5,717 bases of DNA from Abditibacteriota bacterium (GTDB lineage Bacteria; Armatimonadota; UBA5829): the NCBI GenBank assembly GCA_017958015.1, contig JAGDDM010000081.1, forward strand, positions 1-5,717, in the 5' to 3' direction. The translations under genes and the position numbers were made by a program. The notes under the pieces are model-generated. The model made no database searches, was not told where the DNA came from, and saw nothing but the letters and a program-made list of their open reading frames with translations. Positions 1 through 5,717 of this stretch are shown one piece after another. How positions within the stretch are numbered: the first letter of the stretch is position 1; the number at the start of each line of letters is the position of its first letter.

Positions 1-1964
1 CCTATGTCGGCGAAGGTGAACTCCGCGGTCATGTCCTGTGTCTTTTCCTCCAAGTTGAAGAAGTTCACAACCGCCTTGTCGAGATTCGGCAGGGTGTGGA
101 CGTGGACGGTTTCGTCTATGCCGTAGAAAGCGCCTTGGGTGTAGAAGGCTTTGTTGGCCTTGTAGACCTTGGTGGCGATTTTCTGGGCGTTCCAAATCAC
201 CGGGTCCGCGGACTTGCCGCCCATACCCATGTGTCGGCAGGTGCTGTAATACCACCAAAGGGCGGTGGCGTTGCGGTTGTCCTGCCGCAGGTCGATGTGG
301 AGGTAAATGGGGGTGTCGATGCCCATGTCGTTGTAGTAGAGGGCCGCGGCACGGCGGGAAATAACATCGTCCAAGGGCTCGTTCATATACTCGTGGGCCC
401 AGAGCTCGTCGATGCCGTCTTTTACCTTGTAGAACATATACATGGGGGTGTACCGGGGAGTGCCGGGGCCGGTTATCATGTCGTGCTGCTCAATGACCAC
501 GCCGGGGGTGTAGGCTTTGGTGGCCCGGATGTTGGCCAGAATGCCGTCGATGTGATCCTGCCGGGTCTTGGGCACGCTGTGACCGTGGTTGGGGTCGTAG
601 CACATATGCTCGAACCAACTGCCGTCGAAGAGATACATATAGGCGCCCTTGTTGCCCAGCACCGCCAGCCGCTTCGCCAGCTCCTCACGGTACTGCTTGG
701 AGGCAACGCAGGTGACGCCGTAGCGCTCGCCCTTCTCGTTCATGCACATGGCCTCCGCCGGGAACTGATTCGGGTCGCACCAGGGGGCAATGGGGGTGTG
801 GAGAGCAAGTTTGTTAATGCCGTATGTCTTGCCCATCCAATCGATGAAATCGGCCAAATCCCCCAGACGGGACTCGTCCCAGCGGAAGGAACCGAAGGCG
901 TCGTCCCAACCGGGATCCATGTAGAAGGCCTCGCAGCCCAGCTCCGCCGCCTTGGCTATCTCTATGGCCATATCCTCCCGGCGGTAATACTTCTGCCGGT
1001 TCTCGCCGGAGTCGCCCACCACCGTCCAGAGGGGATTGTCGTAGAGCTCGTTCCAGTGAACGGGAGGATTGTAACCCTTATCAAGCGCCACGCCCTTGGA
1101 GTTCATGTAACCCCGGTAGTCGTAGTAGGCGGTTTTCCAGTCGCCGTCCATGACTTTGTAGCGCATTTCGCCGAAGGTGAAGGACTCGCCCGGGTCCAGA
1201 GCGAGGGCTCCGTCCGGGTCGCCCAGCTTCCATGTACCGGCGCCGCCGAAGCGGATATATTTGTCCTTGCCGATTGTCAGCGGCTGAATGAGGGACCACT
1301 CAAGGGATTTGGGGTTGTATTTGGAGACCAGCAGAACGCTGCCGCCGGCGTACCAGGCCCAGCCTTCCGCACCCCACTGATCCGTCTTTTGGCGGTTGTA
1401 CATGGGGCTCCGCATGGGAGAGAACCAATTTGTCTTGCCGAAGAACTCCCTGAGGGCGAAGTCGTTGTAGTTGCCGGTTTCCGAGTGGCGGCGGAAGGGC
1501 ACGTCGCAGACTCTGTCGTCGCCCTCTTTGTTCCAACCGTCCCCCGCTCCCACTTTCTTGGTGAAGCCGCAGCGGAAGGCGGCGGTGTCGATTGTTTTCG
1601 AGGTGGGATTGGATATTGTCACCGTCTCGGTGATGACGTCCTTCTCCTTGGGGAGAGTGAAGGTCTGGGTGACGACGATGTCCCCCAGCTTGCCGGTGAA
1701 GGAAGCGGAGTTTTTCGTCACCTTGGGAGACTCCGTGAGGACAACATCCCCCTCAAGACCCCAAACATAGTCGCCGTCGGCGTAGACCTTGCCGGTTTTC
1801 GCGTCCGTGAGCCTTGCGGCGTTCAGTTTGGACGAGTAGTCAACGGTGAGACTCAACCTGCCGTTTGCGAGAACAACTGTCTTGGCGCCGCTGTCCGATT
1901 TCACACCGGCGTAGGCGGACGCCGCGCAGACGCAAATCATGAGAATGTAAGGTAATTTGTGCAT
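1..1964 (-). CDS. Secreted GH-D-clan-like (GH36/GH27-like) glycoside hydrolase, 3' end beyond window
   Basis: The frame is open for 654 codons from an ATG at 1964 to the left edge; I read it codon by codon and found no stop. Residues 1-19 are a Sec signal peptide (MHK, then a hydrophobic core ending in AYA), so the product is exported. Residues about 20-290 read as the large N-terminal beta-sandwich common in GH36-type enzymes. A TIM barrel follows from about 300 (HWNELYDNPLW). It carries YMDPGWD (D350), HTPIAPW (from H389), YLFDGSWFE (D447, candidate nucleophile), DPNHGHS (457-463) and IEQHD (E492/D495, candidate acid/base). A C-terminal sandwich begins near 600. This order fits retaining alpha-galactosidase-like enzymes of clan GH-D, usually around 700 residues, so most of the protein is present. 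The catalytic assignments and the exact family are inference; an unclassified melibiase-like family is possible. It starts 31 bases after the GH2 gene, probably in the same operon. Confidence 0.72.
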   Translation of the reverse strand, partial: MHKLPYILMICVCAASAYAGVKSDSGAKTVVLANGRLSLTVDYSSKLNAARLTDAKTGKVYADGDYVWGLEGDVVLTESPKVTKNSASFTGKLGDIVVTQTFTLPKEKDVITETVTISNPTSKTIDTAAFRCGFTKKVGAGDGWNKEGDDRVCDVPFRRHSETGNYNDFALREFFGKTNWFSPMRSPMYNRQKTDQWGAEGWAWYAGGSVLLVSKYNPKSLEWSLIQPLTIGKDKYIRFGGAGTWKLGDPDGALALDPGESFTFGEMRYKVMDGDWKTAYYDYRGYMNSKGVALDKGYNPPVHWNELYDNPLWTVVGDSGENRQKYYRREDMAIEIAKAAELGCEAFYMDPGWDDAFGSFRWDESRLGDLADFIDWMGKTYGINKLALHTPIAPWCDPNQFPAEAMCMNEKGERYGVTCVASKQYREELAKRLAVLGNKGAYMYLFDGSWFEHMCYDPNHGHSVPKTRQDHIDGILANIRATKAYTPGVVIEQHDMITGPGTPRYTPMYMFYKVKDGIDELWAHEYMNEPLDDVISRRAAALYYNDMGIDTPIYLHIDLRQDNRNATALWWYYSTCRHMGMGGKSADPVIWNAQKIATKVYKANKAFYTQGAFYGIDETVHVHTLPNLDKAVVNFFNLEEKTQDMTAEFTFADI

Positions 1965-1968
1965 ATTT

Positions 1969-1973
1969 CCTCC
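1969..1973 (-). promoter_or_regulatory. Ribosome binding site of the GH-D-like gene
   Basis: On the minus strand GGAGG stands four bases before the ATG at 1964. It is the only strong Shine-Dalgarno near this start and, with the signal peptide that follows, fixes the start codon. A perfect hairpin ends immediately before it. Confidence 0.8.
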
Positions 1974-1995
1974 GTGTCGGGAAAAGCGCCGACAC
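1974..1995 (-). other. Intercistronic 7-bp hairpin
   Basis: The minus-strand RNA reads GTGTCGG, an 8-base loop (CGCTTTTC), then CCGACAC, a perfect GC-rich stem. It fills the gap between the TAG of the GH2 gene (1996-1998) and the GGAGG of the next gene, touching both. No U-run follows, so it is not a classical intrinsic terminator. An mRNA-stability, processing or translation-tuning role is possible but is inference. Confidence 0.6.
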
Positions 1996-4900
1996 CTACT
2001 TCACGTTCTTAATAATATTGAAAACTATACGTTCACACACCGGCGACTCCGCCATCCGTTCCCGGAGCCAGAGCGTGTTGATGTAGAACATACCGGAACC
2101 GTGCTTGTAGCCGCCCAGGGTAACACCGGACTGGTAGTTGCCGAAGCTGGTGTCGATGGCAACCGCGGCGATGTCGTCCGGCAGGTCCGCGTCCTGCCAC
2201 ATACGGTTGCGGATGACCTCCCGATAGCGGAAGTTGTCCATAATACCCTTGGGCAGCCCCTCGAAGAAGGGGTGGTCCTTCACTATGTCGGTTTTGAGGT
2301 ACACCCACTCGTTGGAGTAGGCAATATAGCCCTTGTGGGGCACCGCGTCGTTCACGCAGAAGGGCTCGTGGCAGAAGAACACGCAGGTGGCGCCGCCGTT
2401 AACAAGGTTCATGACCTCCCCCAGGTTGTCTATTCTGCCGGTGGCCAGGATAAGGTCGCCCTTGGCGTAGCTGCCCCAATCCTTCACGGTAACGCCCCGC
2501 TTTTGGAGCATGGCCTTGAACTCGTCGTCCTTACCGGCCAGCACCACGGTGCGGTTGATGGCGGGGATATTCGTGTCGTAGACGTAGAACTCTTCCTCGC
2601 CGCTGGCCGCGCCGCCGCTTGTGAGGTCGAAGCGCAGTCTGTACTTACCCTCGTGAGCGCCGTTCAGAGCCACCTTCTCGGTGAAAGTGCCCTCAACAAA
2701 GCCCTTGTTGTCACCGGTGACAGTGTAGTTTATGTTTTTGTCGTATATGCGCTTGCCGTTTTCGTCGGAGATGGTGACCCGGGCGGGATAGGTGCCGGGC
2801 TTCAGCACGTCCTCATTCACGAGGGTGCCGCTTATCTCCACCTCGCCGTCGGAGGCCGCGTTCATGGGCTCCGCGAAGGCGCAGATTCGGCAGGGATAGA
2901 AGGCGTTGAAGAGAGCGTCGGTGGTACCCTTCTTGGGCTCCCGGAAGATGGTGACTATGCCCTCGCCGCTGTTACCCTGGTCGTGGCCGCCGGTGAGGGA
3001 GTAGCCGATGACATTGGGATTGGCCCGAATGGCGTTGATGCCGTAGAGCCGGTCTCTGGCCATAAGGTTGATGGAGTCCTCAAAGAAGGTTTCCTGTGTG
3101 GCGAAGGTGTCGTCAAGGTTCCACTTCGCCCAGTCGGCAACGAACCTGTCGTACTTATTCTTATAATACTTGGCGTCGGAAGCATCGGTATAGCCTATCT
3201 CCTCGAAATGGCGGGTGAGTCTGGCGAAGTCCACCGGACTGCCCACGCCGTACTCGGAAACGAAGATAGGCACATTCCGGGGATTCATGAACCGGAACTC
3301 GTCCTGCACTTCCTTTGTCTGGGGCAGAACTCTGTAAGGATGCATATCATCCATGTCGCCTCGCCACTGTGTGTCGCCGGGGTTTGCGTAGACCGGCGGA
3401 TTCGCGAAGTCGCAAACGGTGGTGAAGAGAGCAAAGGTCTCCGGCTTGTCCTTTTCGGAGGTACCGTAGGACCAGGGGCCGCAGGGGTTATGGTAGAAAT
3501 CGAAGCCCTTGGCGAAAACGTAGTCGCCGATGGTAAAATCTATCATGGTGGAGTCGCTCCAGGCCTCGCCGTGGCAGCCCACGGAGAGGTATACCTTGTC
3601 ACCGGCGTTCAAATTGAGGTTGCCGGACCACTCGCAGGAGTTCTTGGCGCCCTCAACGTTGATAAAGCCCTTGAAGAGCTGCTGTCCGCCGTATGTTATG
3701 GTCACGTCCGAGGTGGTGGGCTTGTCGCAGAGGCCTCTGAAGCGGGCGGTAACCGGATAACTGCCCGCGGCGGGAGCGGTAAATACGGCAACCGCGTCCT
3801 TATCGATTGAGGGATGCATGCTTATGCACCGAGGGGGAATATGGCCGTCGGCGAGGTTCCACACGTTGTCGCTGTTGTTGAAGTTCACCGATGGGACGGA
3901 GGTGCCCTGATTGTTCATGGTTTCCTCGCCCTTGAAGCTCTTTGTGTAGCCCCGGACGTGGAAGTCGCCGGAGTTCAGAATGCAGACTCTGTCTTGATCC
4001 AGCTCCCGAACCCAAGGCAGACAGCCCAGAGCGTTGTTGTAGATGGGATCGAAGACGTTTTCGTTCAAAATACCCCAGATGACCACGCAGGGGTGGTTCC
4101 GGTCCCGGAGAATCATGGCTGCGGTCTCGTTTTCCCAGCGGGTGAGCATGGCCTCGTTGCCCATGCGGGTTGTGTCCTTGAGACCGATGCCCAAAAGCCA
4201 AGAGGCCATGCACTCGTCGTAGACCATAAGACCCAACTCGTCGGCCAGATCAAGGAGATAGCGGCGAGGCATACCCCGAATGAAGCGGACGCAGTTGAAG
4301 CCCATGGTTTTGAAGCGGTAGAAGTCGCCCCGGGTGTATTCCTCGGTGGTGGGCACGATTCGACCCACGGGGCTCTCCTCGCCGATGTGGTTGCTCTTAA
4401 GGTATATGCGCTTGCCGTTCAGGCGGAAGGTGCTGCCGTCGAAAAGAAACTCCCGGAAGCCGCAGTTGGTGGTGTAGGTGTCCTTGGCGGTGGAGTCGTT
4501 GAAGTCGGACTCAACCCGCACCGTATAGAGGTTGGGACTCTCGATGCCCCAGAGTTTGGGGTTGTCAACTTTGAGGGTAAACTCGGCGTCGCTGTCTCCC
4601 GCGGCGGCGGTGGCGCTTTCGGAAATCTCGTCAACCACCTGACCCCGGGCCGGGGCGATTGAGCATGTAATCTTGCCCTTATACATATCCTTGCCGTCGT
4701 TCCTGAGATACACTTTCACCTTCACGTCCCCGGTGCGCATGTTCGGAATAACGTGGGCGTCGGTTATACGCACGGTGGGGCTTTCCAAAAGCTCCACGGA
4801 GTCGTAGAAACCGCCGTAGTGGTGGGTGGGAACCTCGTTGATCTCAAGGCCTTCCTTTTGGTCGGCGGTGGGAATGAAGATACGGCAGGCAAGAAGGTTC

Positions 4901-5301
4901 TCGCCGGACTTTAAGGCGTCGGTGACGTCCACGGTGAACATCTGTTCGGGAGTCTCGTGGGTAATAAGCTCCTTGCCGTTCAGGTAGACGGTTACGCGCC
5001 AGTCCGCCTCCCAGAAGCGGAGGTGATAGCGGATGCCGGATTCGGCGTTCTTCGCCACGCTGAACTTTTTGTAGTACCAAGAGGCTCCTCTGTAACCGGG
5101 GTAGACTTCCGTCACGGTGCCGGGCACCCTGGTGGGCGAAGCTTCGCCGGTAACGGACGCGCCCCAGCCCTGTTCCCTGCCGATGTTGTCTTCGTCCTTG
5201 GAAATGAGCCAGTCGGTGCCGTCAAGGCTTGTTACCTTCGAGGCCTGGACGGCGCAGATAATCGTGAGGGAAAGAATTACCGCGGTTATTAGTTTCTTCA
5301 T
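1996..5301 (-). CDS. Secreted multidomain glycoside hydrolase family 2 enzyme
   Basis: This complete 1101-residue protein hydrolyses a terminal beta-linked sugar (beta-galactosidase, mannosidase or glucuronidase type), probably outside the cytoplasm. Residues 1-20 are a Sec signal peptide ending in AVQA. Residues 24-175 form the GH2 sugar-binding jelly roll (RVPGTV, WYYKKF, HYGGFYDSVELL). Residues 180-285 are Ig-like, and the TIM barrel starts near 290 (FRLNGKRIYLK). The acid/base is E414 in WGILNEN and the nucleophile is E683 in FVSEYG. They lie 269 residues apart, against 76 in E. coli LacZ, because a beta-sandwich (about 470-598) is inserted. The barrel ends near GIVTIFREPK (781-790). An Ig-like domain (about 815-910) and a GATase1-like alpha/beta domain (about 915-1101) follow; I see no clear Cys-His-Glu triad, so the last is probably non-catalytic. 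The ATG is supported by AGGAGG six bases upstream and by the signal peptide. The family is secure; the substrate is not. Confidence 0.93.
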   Translation of the reverse strand: MKKLITAVILSLTIICAVQASKVTSLDGTDWLISKDEDNIGREQGWGASVTGEASPTRVPGTVTEVYPGYRGASWYYKKFSVAKNAESGIRYHLRFWEADWRVTVYLNGKELITHETPEQMFTVDVTDALKSGENLLACRIFIPTADQKEGLEINEVPTHHYGGFYDSVELLESPTVRITDAHVIPNMRTGDVKVKVYLRNDGKDMYKGKITCSIAPARGQVVDEISESATAAAGDSDAEFTLKVDNPKLWGIESPNLYTVRVESDFNDSTAKDTYTTNCGFREFLFDGSTFRLNGKRIYLKSNHIGEESPVGRIVPTTEEYTRGDFYRFKTMGFNCVRFIRGMPRRYLLDLADELGLMVYDECMASWLLGIGLKDTTRMGNEAMLTRWENETAAMILRDRNHPCVVIWGILNENVFDPIYNNALGCLPWVRELDQDRVCILNSGDFHVRGYTKSFKGEETMNNQGTSVPSVNFNNSDNVWNLADGHIPPRCISMHPSIDKDAVAVFTAPAAGSYPVTARFRGLCDKPTTSDVTITYGGQQLFKGFINVEGAKNSCEWSGNLNLNAGDKVYLSVGCHGEAWSDSTMIDFTIGDYVFAKGFDFYHNPCGPWSYGTSEKDKPETFALFTTVCDFANPPVYANPGDTQWRGDMDDMHPYRVLPQTKEVQDEFRFMNPRNVPIFVSEYGVGSPVDFARLTRHFEEIGYTDASDAKYYKNKYDRFVADWAKWNLDDTFATQETFFEDSINLMARDRLYGINAIRANPNVIGYSLTGGHDQGNSGEGIVTIFREPKKGTTDALFNAFYPCRICAFAEPMNAASDGEVEISGTLVNEDVLKPGTYPARVTISDENGKRIYDKNINYTVTGDNKGFVEGTFTEKVALNGAHEGKYRLRFDLTSGGAASGEEEFYVYDTNIPAINRTVVLAGKDDEFKAMLQKRGVTVKDWGSYAKGDLILATGRIDNLGEVMNLVNGGATCVFFCHEPFCVNDAVPHKGYIAYSNEWVYLKTDIVKDHPFFEGLPKGIMDNFRYREVIRNRMWQDADLPDDIAAVAIDTSFGNYQSGVTLGGYKHGSGMFYINTLWLRERMAESPVCERIVFNIIKNVK
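2017..2277 (-). repeat. Paralogous C-terminal module, copy in the GH2 gene
   Basis: This codes for residues 1009-1095 of the GH2 enzyme, from DHPFFEGLP to the CERIVF region. It aligns with one single-residue gap to the end of the upstream partial gene. Similarity is visible in the DNA too, for example around the GGYKHG codons, which points to common ancestry by duplication rather than a recent identical repeat. Confidence 0.85.
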
Positions 5302-5307
5302 GGGAAA

Positions 5308-5313
5308 CCTCCT
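5308..5313 (-). promoter_or_regulatory. Ribosome binding site of the GH2 gene
   Basis: AGGAGG on the minus strand lies six bases before the ATG at 5301, an ideal core and spacing. It confirms the start that gives the MKK-type signal peptide. Confidence 0.88.
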
Positions 5314-5318
5314 GTTTG

Positions 5319-5335
5319 TGATACTTTAATGATAC
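5319..5335 (-). repeat. Short direct repeat in the AT-rich gap before the GH2 gene
   Basis: The minus strand has GTATCA twice (5330-5335 and 5319-5324), separated by TTAAA, so the copies are 11 bases apart, about one helical turn. The surrounding stretch (5314-5349) is far richer in A and T than the flanking genes. It could be part of an operator or a weak promoter, but six-base repeats in AT-rich DNA can arise by chance. I see no convincing -35/-10 pair and no GC-rich terminator here. Confidence 0.3.
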
Positions 5336-5349
5336 AATAAATCAAAAGT

Positions 5350-5631
5350 TTACGCAATAAGGGCGTCGATGATGTTAAGCAGAATCCGCTCCGCCACCGG
5401 GGAGATGCCTATCTCCTCCCGAATCCGCAGGGCGTTGATGTAAAACATGCCGGCGCCGTGTTTGTAGCCGCCCAAAGTGACGCCGCAGCCGTAGCCGTTG
5501 CTTGTGTTGAAACCCACGGCGGCAAGGTCGTCGGGAGTGGCGCCGCCCTTCCACCAGAAGCTCCGCAGAACTTCACGGTAGCGGAAAGCGTCCATAAGGC
5601 CGGTGGGCAAGCCCTTGAAGAAGGGGTGGTT
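5350..5631 (-). repeat. Paralogous C-terminal module, copy in the upstream partial gene
   Basis: This codes for the stretch from NHPFFKGLP to the stop codon of the upstream gene and is the counterpart of the module at the end of the GH2 gene. The most conserved blocks are FRYREV and GVTLGGYKHG. The most variable is the segment between the REV-R and PDD motifs, and the extreme C-terminus also differs. Confidence 0.85.
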
Positions 5632-5717
5632 CGCCATGGCGGTGTCGTCCTTGTGGTAGAGCCACATGTCGGCGTGAACAAACTTGCCCACTCCCGGCAC
5701 CTCCGGCTTTTCGTTTA
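5350..5717 (-). CDS. C-terminal end of a paralogous hydrolase (GATase1-like tail), 5' end beyond window
   Basis: The frame is open from the right edge to a TAA at 5350-5352, giving about 122 codons. No stop precedes the GTG at 5698-5700 (upstream codons read NEKPE), so that GTG is almost certainly internal and the gene continues outside the window. The protein closely matches the last 118 or so residues of the neighbouring GH2 enzyme: HPFF-GLP, MD-FRYREV, PDD-AAV and GVTLGGYKHG-GMFYIN are shared, with about 56 identities in 92 aligned residues by hand count and one single-residue gap. This region is an alpha/beta module like the GATase1-like domains appended to sugar hydrolases. The simplest reading is a second GH2-type or related hydrolase arising by duplication, but the catalytic part is not visible. 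It lies 48 bases upstream of the GH2 gene and probably belongs to the same operon. Confidence 0.85.
   Translation of the reverse strand, partial: NEKPEVPGVGKFVHADMWLYHKDDTAMANHPFFKGLPTGLMDAFRYREVLRSFWWKGGATPDDLAAVGFNTSNGYGCGVTLGGYKHGAGMFYINALRIREEIGISPVAERILLNIIDALIA

Noticed and set aside
96..1955. Open frame of 619 codons on the plus strand
   Set aside because: It is the codon-aligned antisense of the GH-D-like gene, which has the signal peptide, Shine-Dalgarno and recognisable motifs. The frame stays open because TTA, CTA and TCA codons are rare in the real gene; its translation is a Val/Gly/Ala-rich string with no family resemblance.
1974..1995. Intrinsic terminator between the GH2 and GH-D-like genes
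   Set aside because: The stem is good, but it is followed on the minus strand by GGAGGAAAT and a start codon, not a U-run, so termination is unlikely.
1957..3810. Open frame of 617 codons on the plus strand
   Set aside because: It is the codon-aligned antisense of the GH2 gene for the same codon-usage reason. It runs across the intergenic hairpin and shows no recognisable domain.
3814..4662. Open frame of 282 codons on the plus strand
   Set aside because: It continues the antisense shadow of the GH2 gene in the same register, with no domain and no supporting start signal.
4957..5292. Plus-strand frame opposite the 5' end of the GH2 gene
   Set aside because: It lies fully opposite the jelly-roll and signal-peptide coding part and has no recognisable protein features.
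5302..5349. Sigma-70-type promoter in the gap before the GH2 gene
   Set aside because: The gap is AT-rich, but no -35/-10 pair with suitable spacing stands out, and the gene is close enough behind its neighbour to be read from an upstream promoter.
5698..5700. GTG as the start of a 116-residue stand-alone protein
   Set aside because: The frame stays open upstream to the window edge, and homology to the GH2 tail also continues upstream of the GTG, so this is an internal valine codon of a longer gene.

Overview
The window is a tightly packed run of three genes, all on the minus strand. They look like part of a carbohydrate-degradation operon of a Gram-negative-type bacterium. In transcription order (right to left) they are: the 3' end of a gene entering from the right edge (5350-5717), a complete 1101-codon secreted glycoside hydrolase family 2 (GH2) enzyme (1996-5301), and the first 654 codons of a secreted GH-D-clan-like (GH36/GH27-like, alpha-galactosidase-type) hydrolase that leaves through the left edge (1-1964). 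The gaps are only 48 and 31 bases. Both starts that can be seen carry strong Shine-Dalgarno sequences and Sec-type signal peptides, so at least two of the proteins are exported.

The GH2 enzyme shows the expected order: sugar-binding jelly roll, Ig-like domain, and a TIM barrel with acid/base E414 in an NE motif and nucleophile E683 in an SEYG motif. It has two extras. One is a beta-sandwich of about 130 residues inserted in the barrel between the two catalytic acids. The other is a C-terminal alpha/beta domain resembling the glutamine-amidotransferase-like (GATase1-like) folds appended to some sugar hydrolases. The upstream partial gene ends in a close copy of the same C-terminal module (about 60% identical by hand count), so it is probably a paralogous hydrolase.

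The taxon cannot be fixed from this sequence. The moderately high GC of the coding regions, the domain style (the inserted 'APAAGSY' sandwich and the GATase-like tail) and the Sec signals remind me of the PVC superphylum (Lentisphaerota, Verrucomicrobiota, Kiritimatiellota), but this is recall, not a search. Taken together the genes suggest staged removal of beta- and alpha-linked sugars from a plant or host glycan. The substrate is unknown, and each enzyme has a changed residue in a usually conserved sugar-contact motif, so galactose specificity should not be assumed.

No tRNA, rRNA, CRISPR array, insertion sequence or phage gene was seen. The only non-coding DNA is the two short intergenic gaps. 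One holds a perfect 7-bp hairpin abutting a ribosome binding site. The other is AT-rich with a short direct repeat. Very long open frames on the plus strand are antisense shadows of the real genes.
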